Made by a program: the position numbers and the translations under genes
Source: Echinarachnius parma
Lineage: Eukaryota > Echinodermata > Echinoidea > Clypeasteroida > Echinarachniidae
Reading direction: 5' to 3'
DNA: 64,000 bases
Assembly: GCA_037951105.1 (NCBI GenBank)
Contig: JBAMJV010008238.1
Span: forward strand, 67,001 to 131,000
The notes under the pieces: model-generated
Databases searched by the model: none
What the model was told of the DNA's origin: nothing
What the model saw: the letters and a program-made list of their open reading frames with translations, nothing else
In this document: positions 55,258 to 64,000 of the stretch, piece by piece
How positions within the stretch are numbered: position 1 is the first letter of the stretch
Layout of the letters: every line of letters starts with the position of its first letter

Positions 55258-57263
55258 AGGGCAATTCCAAGCAAACGCCGTGATGGTCAGAGGGTGTTTC
55301 TCACAATGAAAGTCCAAATAACTCATAAAATCTAAATATCTAGAACCAACTTTTGATATGCATCTGTAACCACTATCCTACCAATAATTTACAATAGGCA
55401 AGAAACCAAAATTCCCAATAAATTATTAATTATGAATATCAATATCTGCCGTAACGCCGTGACGGCAAAAAGACATGGGTTTCTTACATGCTAAGAAACT
55501 AAGTAAACTCTGTGAACTACAGGAACATTTGCACTTTTGTCACATTGATTCTTTGTACTAGACATCAAGCTAGAACATCCAAATAAAAATGTAGAAAAAA
55601 TCCAATGCTCATAGTAAATATGATATCATAAATGTATCTATGCACTGTAACGCCGTGACTGTAACGCCGTGACCTTTGAATTGTACATGTTATATATATG
55701 GAGATATTGAAGAGATGAATAATATGATATAATTTTAATGTAGTGATCCAGAATCAATAAAGAACTAAATGAATGGGTGATATAACCAAGATGCTATTAA
55801 ATGATCATCCGCATGACACAAATTTGCAGCACAGCGCCCTCTATGATCAAAAAATCTTTTAGGACATAATTGAAATTCTTATCTATTTCAGAAGTTAGTT
55901 AATGGAACCATCAAATATTAAAACCAAAATACATACTTAAATGTAACAATGAAATATGAGACCTTTGACATCTGACCTCTGACCTTGTTTCTCAAAATAA
56001 CATACAAATGTTTAATTTTTGGTCTGCACAGTGCATATTTGCAAGTGATTTGTTTCATGTAACATGATTTCAGAGTTAGTAAATGTTTGTTTTGAATTGG
56101 TAATTATCCGAGTGACCTTTGACCTGTGCCCCAAACAGTTTCAGAAAATTTTCTTTTACCTACAGTACTCTTTCTAACATTGATTCTGGAACTTAATTGT
56201 GGAGAACAAAAAACACAACAATATTTTGACCTGTTGACCTATGACCTCCCATGACCCCATTCCCTAATCAGGTCATATACTTCACTGGACTCATACCAGT
56301 ATTATTATCATGTTATCCTTCAAGGATTCTCAAACTATCTTGATAATAATATAATTTTTGCATATTTGTTAGCTATGTGACCTTTGACCTTTGACCTCAT
56401 GGACCAAAATCATATCCAATAATCCGTACCTCTAAATACATGGATTGTACAAAGTTTGAACGAAATCCATCCAACGATTCTTGAGATATTGCAACAAAAA
56501 AAACACTGATGTACAGATGCACATACAGACAGACGGACATACAACCATACACATACATGACTCAGGTAACTTTGAGATGGAAACAATTATCAACTGACCC
56601 TATTCATATAATTATAGCATGAGCAATGCCCAAGCATACCTACAAAAAAAATCGTACACTATTGATTATGTCTACTGTGTTATGTCAATGGGAATCCAGT
56701 AGGTAGCGTCACGGCGTTACACAAAACGTAACGCCGTGACCAAATTGATATTGATATATTAATAAGTGGTAAAGATAATGCTGCTATTCAGCATGCATAT
56801 TATAGCCCTATGGGCTAATACAGAGAAAACAAAAAATTATTTCATTCCATTCATATTTTTCCAGAAATATAAAAAATATCTGTTTTTTAGTGTAACGCCG
56901 TGACATATTAATGATTGTAAATGAGACAGTCACTGAAGCGGAACGAAGAGCGAAAATGACGAAATTGATATTTATCTGAAAAATTGTAGCAATGATCCTA
57001 TCAACACTGAAATAAAATTTTATGAAAACTCCTTTTCGCAGTTCTTTTATGCTTAATATTTAATTGAATGCTTTGTGAAAATAACTGAAAATTAGTTTAT
57101 GCTATATATTAACAATAAAATAATAGTTTACAATTTTATTTTTCAAAAACAAAATACATTTTTGGAAAGTTCAATCTTTTAGCTTTCATTTGATACCAAA
57201 TTTGTTATGGTGCACGAATTTGAAAAATCAGTGGTTATGTCAATGTTTGCTTGGAATTGCCCT
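55258..57263. mobile_element. 2.0-kb TIR element (mirror)
   Basis: Mirror of 38551-40556, with the same 19-bp ends, GTAACGCCGTGA motifs and TGACCT half-site cluster (about 55965-56395). Confidence 0.85.
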
Positions 57264-57391
57264 CTAGATTCACTCTGAAGCTGTAAGGAGATAAAGGATT
57301 GCATGAGTACCTATTACCTTTGATTTCAAAGAAAAACTCCCAGAGCGTATATATATGGTTTTGATGATTATGGTTAAGTAGTACTCAGACG

Positions 57392-57453
57392 CAGGCGCGC
57401 CGGAAGCAGTTTTGGATTGGCAGGGGGGGGGGGGGGGGGGGCAGCTGCCCCCC

Positions 57454-57484
<31 letters not shown>

Positions 57485-57500
57485 ACTTCCGGCGCCTATG
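57392..57500. mobile_element. hAT-like mini-MITE with G/C core (mirror)
   Basis: Mirror of 38313-38424, flanked by CTCAGACG (57384-57391, 57501-57508). The G and C runs flanking CAGCTG differ in length from the left-arm copy. Confidence 0.75.
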
Positions 57501-57695
57501 CTCAGACGATTTTAGAAAAGATTTGGACTAATGGATGGGAATTTTGCCCCAAAGAAAGTTGTATTGTCTGACTACCTGAGGTTGAATCTTCATCAGCTTG
57601 ATGCAGCAATGTGATCCACTAATTTTTATCCGAGAAATATCACCCTATCACAAAGGCGACACTGATGAAGATCTGTCTAAAACTCTTAAAAAGTA

Positions 57696-58095
57696 CCACC
57701 ACACAAAGAACAACACCTGGTTATCTGAACATTGGTACCGTTGTTTGATATTTAACAAAAATGCTCAACACTTTGCAAAGGGTTGTGTTATTCATAAACA
57801 ATCCAATTAATCACCGATGGTTCTGTAAGCACCAAACGTATGCGAGTGCGCCAATTCTATACCCGCATACGTTTGGAGAAGCACGGTAGAAGTGTAGGTC
57901 AAAGACTAGGACCTACTTACGGAAGCATCAGTGATTAATTGGATGTTGATGAATAACACAACCTTTTGGACTATTCTTCATCTGCAGACCCATGAACAAT
58001 TAGTATCGTGATGATTTTTCAAATTATAACATTTGTAAATTAACTATTACTTTTCATTTGTAAGAATATTGTTTTTAGGGGGTGGTTAGCTTTAA
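57696..58095 (+). mobile_element. Family-B MITE (mirror of B5)
   Basis: TTAAAAAGTACCACCACACA to GGGTGGTTAGCTTTAA. Mirror of 37717-38127. Confidence 0.75.
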
Positions 58096-58153
58096 AGCCA
58101 TATATATGCGTGGGTTATAATGGGTAGTCAGCAAATTCCAACTCGCACTCCAC

Positions 58154-58247
58154 CGTAATCTCCCGAGGTAAACTCACGATATGTGTTGGATCGATCGAAG
58201 AGCGGTGCTTCGAATATCTGAACACGGGCCTTCTTATGAAATTGCAT
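58154..58247 (-). CDS. Unrecognised protein, exon 1 (right-arm copy, open)
   Basis: Fully open from ATG (58247-58245): MQFHKKARVQIFEAPLFDRS then NTYREFTSGDY plus a lone G, followed by GT. An in-frame TAG about 14 codons upstream supports this ATG as the start. The donor reads GTGGAGT here and GTGAGT in the left arm, again one base different. Phase 1 matches the exon 2 acceptor exactly. Transcribed away from the window end, with the promoter-like segment at about 58470-58550. Confidence 0.5.
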
Positions 58248-58469
58248 GCAGCAATCAGCTGGTATCTGTATACGAGCGAGTTTCTCGAGCTGCACCTATT
58301 AAAGGCAATACATATCGCTGATAAGATCAACAGCGGCACTTCGAAGTCTGTGCGGTTTTAAAGCGTGTTACGTAATATTTTCGCTTGTAAACATCTCTGA
58401 TGGATCTCCATTCGACTAGTACAAATATTCCGAACGCGACTATTTTTGATGCATTTTCGACTCGGGTGT

Positions 58470-58550
58470 TCGAAAGTGGGACAGTTTGCGATCCCTACTT
58501 ATAACTGAGCCAATGGGGATTACGTACCGGGCGTTAAAAGTGCGCAATAT
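58470..58550 (-). promoter_or_regulatory. CCAAT/TATA-like promoter (mirror)
   Basis: Minus-strand order ATTGGCTCAGTTATAAGTAG, mirror of 37296-37332. The CCAAT and TATA-like words are unchanged between the arms. Confidence 0.45.
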
Positions 58551-59720
58551 GGATCCACGCGTCTAATATACCGGTCTGAATTCCTTTAACTCATCCATGA
58601 TGCAGCAAATATAAATACACAGAGGGTAAGGACCCTCTGGTGATTGTTTTCTTTATTTATAAGACCTATTTTTAAAAAATCCAAATAATAGCTCCCGGAA
58701 AGACCTTAGATTTAGAAAGCTCTTGAAAACTAGTTTTGTGGAACAAACAATCGTTAGAGGCTTGGGAAATGTACTGTACAATGTAATGAACATGCATGCA
58801 TATTTATATTTTTATTAAGTGGCTTCTATTATTTCCCTAGGTCTCATCTATAGCACTTAACCTTCAAGCAATTTCATGTACACTGTAGTTCAATAATAAT
58901 GGCTTGGGATATTTATCAAATATTTACATATCTTGCCTATCTATTATGGGTAGCAAACTAAATTAAAGTCAAGTTCTTCAAGAAATAAAACATTTAAAAC
59001 ATTTCATATTTCTGTTTGCTTCTGATTCTGCAGATCCATAATTTTACCAGGTTTTAGGTTGGTTATATCAAGTGCAGAGAGTCAGAGACAACATGTTAGA
59101 ATGATTTTCTTAGATTTGTTTGAACGTTTAAATGTTTTTAAAAAGACAATGTTTAAACATTTCGTGAATAACAATCAACTCGGCACTAGTTATATCAGAT
59201 CCATTTCAGTACATTGAATCTCAATATCCAGATGTATACATGTAGTTTGTTCAATTACACAAGTCATAAACTATCTTCACACTATTATAGTCAGCTATTT
59301 ACAAGATATAATAACTCTTTAAATAACTCTGCTCAACAGACATTATACAAAAGTAAAGGTATAATTGTGTCTAATTTGTGTACTACATTATATAAATGAA
59401 ACTATTTTCTGTTTATCAAAATAGACACAACCGTTGTGGTTGTGGTAGCGTTTCTATTGATTTCTACATTTAATCGGTCACTTGAGGTATCTATTTCTCT
59501 TTATTTTCTTTGTCTGCATCTATTATGCAAACATCCCCTCTGTTCCTTCAAGTAGAACCAAACACCCCCTCTGTTCCCTTCAAGTAGAACCAATGCACAC
59601 TAAAGTTCCACCCTCTCAAAGGGAAAGCCTTCGACTCATACAATAGGCAATTGGGCTAATTCGCACCATTCGACCCAGTTTTCACAGACCTTGCGGTAGA
59701 TAAAAAAGAGGGGATAAAAT

Positions 59721-60014
59721 TAGTTGCCGAGTCCAAACAGATAGCCGTTCGGTTATCGAATTCAAATTCTCGGATACGGGTATACGAAGAAGAAAAACAA
59801 TCGGATTTGATTTTTGATACTTCAACCATGGTTCAACTGTTGAACCATGGTTGAAGTATCAAAACTCAAAGCTCCATGTTTTTTGTTGTTTTTTACATTT
59901 CGGATAAATCCGATTTTTAATTTATTTTTTTTACATTTCGGATAAATTCGATATCCGTCCGTTTTTACTCAGCTTATATCCGGATATCAATATATCTGGT
60001 TTGACTCGGCGCTA
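59721..60014. mobile_element. hAT-like MITE (mirror of 35799-36092)
   Basis: Flanked by GATAAAAT on both sides (59713-59720, 60015-60022). The central 26-bp hairpin is preserved. Confidence 0.85.
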
Positions 60015-60703
60015 GATAAAATAAAGACTACATGTATGCATCAAAATATGGCACTTCAATGTTGCATCATACACCAAGTTTTCAGACCTGATGCCGTGCT
60101 TAGGGCCTCTTAGATTAAAAGGAGAAGAACAAAAATGAACACAAGAAATTTTGAGGGCCCTCTAACACATGTAGATAAAAAGTGAACCAAAAAATAAACA
60201 TGAGAAATTTTGAAGGGGCCTCTTTACTCTCAGATAAACGAGGGAAAAATGATGGTGATGTGGCACTTCAATGAAGAGGCTCTCAATCTTATAAATTGTG
60301 TATAGGCATGGATGTTCAATAATCAATAATTTGTTATCTTGATCATGTATGTTTGTTGTGGAAGGGGAAGGTTGCAATGAACAAAAAAAAACATGGTGGC
60401 TTGGGGTGGTTTAGCCCTCCAAATGGCAAAAAAGAAGCCCCCCCCCCAAAAAAAATAAACAAACAAACAAAACAACAACAAACAAACGAAACAAACAAAA
60501 TCATAAATGTGCCCCAGTAGTACATTTGCATAGAGTTCAGTGCAAAAACACTTTATAGGGTGCTATTTCAGGTTGGTAAGCTTTCAAAGTAGCCCCCACT
60601 ATTAAAATTAATTTTAATTCCCCCCCCCCCCCCCAAAAAAAAAAAATTTAGATAAATAAATAAATAAAAATGAGGTATGTAGAATGTGGCACTCAGTGCA
60701 AAG

Positions 60704-61163
60704 TAGAGCTGAGTCAAATCGAATGGCTATTCGATATCCGACCGTGAAGGTCGGATACCGAATACAATTTTTTTTTTTTTTTTTTTTTTTTCCCGTTTAA
60801 TTTTGTAATCCCCATTCGATAGATTCGATCAGAAAATGGCACATTGAACCCTGCTTATCTTTTGCTAAAGTTAAAGTTAAGGTATTTTACATAATTACAA
60901 ATAAACCAAAGGTAAGAGGATTAATATACAAGTGGTATAGTGAGTGCCAAATTTAGAAGAATCTATGATGAGATATCGAAGTATTTCATCTTGACAGCAG
61001 TTTGCACACTAACATCACACTGTACTGCCGATTCTAATTGAAAAACGGACAGAATATTTATTTAAAAATTGATCAAATTTTGTTTTTTTCGAATATTCGA
61101 TATCCGACCGTTTTTACACGACTCATATTCGAAATTCAAAATATTTGATTTGACTCAGCTCTA
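60704..61163. mobile_element. hAT-like MITE (mirror of 34643-35104)
   Basis: Flanked by GTGCAAAG on both sides (60696-60703, 61164-61171). Same TAGAGCTGAGTCAAATC ends. Confidence 0.88.
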
Positions 61164-62647
61164 GTGCAAAGACTCTCATCTTATAAACCGAGACAGGCAT
61201 TGTATGTTCAGTAATAAAAAAATTAATGATTTTTTGTGTTTATCAATAATAGGTTATTATTTAGTGTTGGTAGGGAAGGGGAAGGTTGCAATGTTGAGCA
61301 ATTAACAAAAATACACGGGAGCTTAGGGAGATTTTACCCCCGAAATGCCCAAAAAGCCCCCTAAATCATAATAAAGAGCCCTCAAACTCAGTAGAGGCCT
61401 AAATGTGCTTTAATAGAGAGTTTGATGCAAAACCAATTTAGAGTGCTATTTTCAAGCAGGTGGTTATTCAAAGTAGCCCCCACTATTATTTAAATATATA
61501 TAAAAACATTACAAAAGTATGAAGTGGTATAAAATGTACCGGTAATGCAAATCAATAAACTATTTCACTATTCAATTGTAGCAATTCAATATGTCATACA
61601 GGCGTGTATGTATGCTCAATGATCAATAATTGGTTATTTTTAGTACATCATTTTAATGTTTGTGGAGAAGGGAAAGGTTGTAAGCTGGGCAATAATAACA
61701 ACAACAACACATTGTATAGTATATCGTTGATTGAGAAAGAGAAGGCTGTAAGTCACTTTTTACACTTTGGAGATCATTATGTTTTAAGTTTGAAAGCCAT
61801 GTCAAAACCGATTGTAACGCTCACCATTGTATCACCATGTTTACAATAGATATTTCCAAGAAATTAGACATGATGGTAACCTGAATATTTCCCAACAAAT
61901 AGAGGAGGGTCCAACCTGCCAGATGGTACATGCATACATGTAACCCAATTTTAGCAAAAAATGTAATTAATGCCCCTTCTCACTCTCACCATACTATGAT
62001 TGTTCAGAACAAGATGTAGTGAAGCACTCTGTTGCTATTGGCTGTCAATAGATCATCAATACCTGTGCTACACGATGCATTATATTTAAACAAGGAAATT
62101 AAACAAACTAGTGTTGGTAATACCTGGGTATGATTTATCTCCACACACCCATAATATTCGCCCTGCAGCAACCAAAAAAAAACTTTTTTTTTTCACGAGG
62201 GCGATTTTGAAAATTTTGAGGGAGAAAAACGCCCTCGTGAAATTATTCACGAGGGCTATTTTGGGGCTCACGGGGGCTCTTTTTTTTTACATCGTTTTCA
62301 CTGCTCAAGGGTCTAATAAATTATTATCATGATGTGATCTATCCTGATTATGCCATGTTTGGTACGTTTCTGGTGCTTTCCGATCATGCAAAAAGATGTA
62401 AAAACCCCGTGCTGTGGCTCACGGGGGCGATTCCAAAGGTATCAGGGGCGAATCGACCGTCGCCCCGTGTATTTTTTTGGTTGGCCCGCAGTGGATTTGT
62501 ATACAAAACACGGTTTCTGTAATGCTCCAAATTGAGCACCTTTATAATGTGTTGATGTGAAATAGGGTTTTGGACTTTTGTCGGCCTTGATCGTCTGGAA
62601 AATTGTGTGTCTGGGCTTAGTCACAATGGCAAAGTCAAATGTTTACT

Positions 62648-63175
62648 TTAAAGGATATCGTAGCATTGTCAAAATCTCTAAATTTACTTGGAAACGTTAG
62701 CGGTTCTCACATACCTTGTTCTATTCATATTACCAATAGAAGCATGGAATAACTTTCGGTTTTCCAAATTTCTTTCTGTTATAAAGATACATGTATTTGT
62801 ACGATTGAAGTGTTCAAACTTACACAAAACCGACTCTGCATACAGACAGATACAAGAACAGAAAGGGACCTAATAATCAGGGGCTGAGACTAGCACTTGC
62901 CCACTTGATGTTGGGCAAGTAAAATTTCATAAATGGTTTAGTTTGGTTGCCCGATTTTTACACATCCTCATTCATGCCAAGTACCTATATTGCACCTGGG
63001 CGGGGAGCAGCAATGTGATACAGTGCTTTGCTGAAGGACACTAGTGTTGTACTGGGTTCAAACCCGGCTCCCGTGCTTTGCAGTCAAGCGCCTATCCGAT
63101 CGTCGCCACACCACCTCAGATCACAGTAAAACATACCTTTTTCAGCATGACAACAAAGTTGCTAATCCCTTTTAA
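62648..63175 (-). mobile_element. Family-A copy interrupted by a SINE (mirror of A8)
   Basis: Mirror of 32620-33149, with the SINE at 62960-63113. The terminal G run is one base shorter (TTAAAGGATATCG) than in the left arm. Confidence 0.7.
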
Positions 63176-63388
63176 TTGTTGAGGTAAAAATTATATCAAG
63201 CACATGCACAGACAAATTATTTTGGTTTGTATGCTGTGAAGATATCGTGTATCATTCCTTTCTTGATGTTAAGCCATGTGTGTAGATTACTCACAATCCA
63301 TTCCTTTTGGAAACCAATGAACTTTGCATTAGTCGTAGGTGTACAACAAACCTGGACTGATGTTGAGTTGGAAAACGATAATATCCGG

Positions 63389-63724
63389 CTTGTTGTAATT
63401 GTATTGACAATAGAAGCATGGGAATGTTTCGTTTTCTCAAATTTCCCTTTTTCAAATTTCCCTTTTGTTCAAAAGATATTTACGATTGAAGTGTTCAGAT
63501 GTTAAACTATTCCCTGGATAGTCGTAATCATGTACAAAGTTAGTGCAAAGGAGGTTTAACAGTGAATATCACTTTGCATTTTGCTCATTACTCGGACAAA
63601 CGTCCATTTAACTTGAATTTTAACACAATTCCCAGTGGACATTTCAGAACCAGCAATATACATTTTATTAACCATTCATCACTTTTTGCACGTAAACGTT
63701 AACAAAGTTACTGGATCCCTTTAA
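63389..63724 (-). mobile_element. Family-A copy (mirror of A7)
   Basis: Ends GTTACTGGATCCCTTTAA. Mirror of 32070-32405. Confidence 0.78.
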
Positions 63725-64000
63725 GCCGTGTGTTTGGGGGGCTGATGTTGAGTTGGAAACTATAATAGCATACTTAAAAATTGAAAATAACAGATAGCAT
63801 CTTGTGTGGGGGCAGTGTAAATATTATTAACATTCCTTTGACTACATGTTCATTGTTCAGCCATGTGTTTTGGGGGGTGTTATAAATGCAAATGGGTGTG
63901 TCTGACTACAGTGTGCAATGTGCATGTAAAATTATAATAATGGTGTTTTTTTATATTTTTTATTCAACAAACAAAATTCACATTGGCAGCTACAAGCTGA

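Larger units (their letters stand above)
47911..64000 (-). repeat. Right arm of the giant palindrome
   Basis: Reverse complement of 31792-47889, same elements in mirrored order, running off the window end. Differences from the left arm are mainly 1-2 base indels scattered throughout. These alter frames (for example in the candidate gene), TSD-bearing ends and homopolymer lengths. Best treated as a second read of the same DNA. Confidence 0.97.

Noticed and set aside
47911..64000. A second, divergently oriented copy of the candidate gene as a real paralogue
   Set aside because: The copy belongs to the palindrome arm and differs only by sequencing-like indels, so it is treated as the same gene.

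Overview
This looks like nuclear DNA from an animal, most likely a marine invertebrate. An ambulacrarian such as a sea urchin is my best guess, with low confidence. The DNA is AT-rich and intron-rich. It is saturated with short terminal-inverted-repeat (TIR) elements, tRNA-derived SINEs, minisatellites, long C or G homopolymers and TACATGTA-type words. There is no operon structure. Almost every reading frame over 60 codons falls in a repeat or in non-coding DNA and is not a gene.

Two genes can be supported. (1) On the minus strand, two exons (27694-27949, then 15757-16010) encode the C-terminal 169 residues of a nuclear-receptor ligand-binding domain. It is nearest to the NR5 (FTZ-F1/SF-1/LRH-1) type but divergent. 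The splice phases match: G + AT gives GAT, Asp. Around both exons lie partial tandem copies of exon ends, including an in-frame alternative C-terminus with its own stop (15584-15652). (2) On the plus strand of the left palindrome arm, a CpG-rich, CCAAT/TATA-like promoter leads to a first exon with a GTGAGT donor (37564-37658). A second exon follows 3.8 kb away (41440-41659). The phases again match (G + GT = Gly). The product, about 104 residues, is unrecognised.

Layout: 1-15.5 kb, transposon-rich flank (TTAAAGGG-ended elements, TA-flanked MITEs, minisatellites); 15.5-28.3 kb, the receptor gene 3' end with an 11.7 kb intron; 28.4-31.8 kb, a hAT-like element with an internal hairpin, then repeats; 31,792-47,889, the left arm of a giant palindrome; 47,890-47,910, a 21-bp spacer; 47,911-64,000, the right arm, a reverse-complement copy of the left arm running off the window end. 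The arms differ by frequent single-base indels. That pattern fits a fold-back (template plus complement) long-read artefact better than an ancient biological palindrome, so the right arm should not be counted as independent sequence. The two copies are useful even so: frames broken by indels in one arm are often intact in the other.
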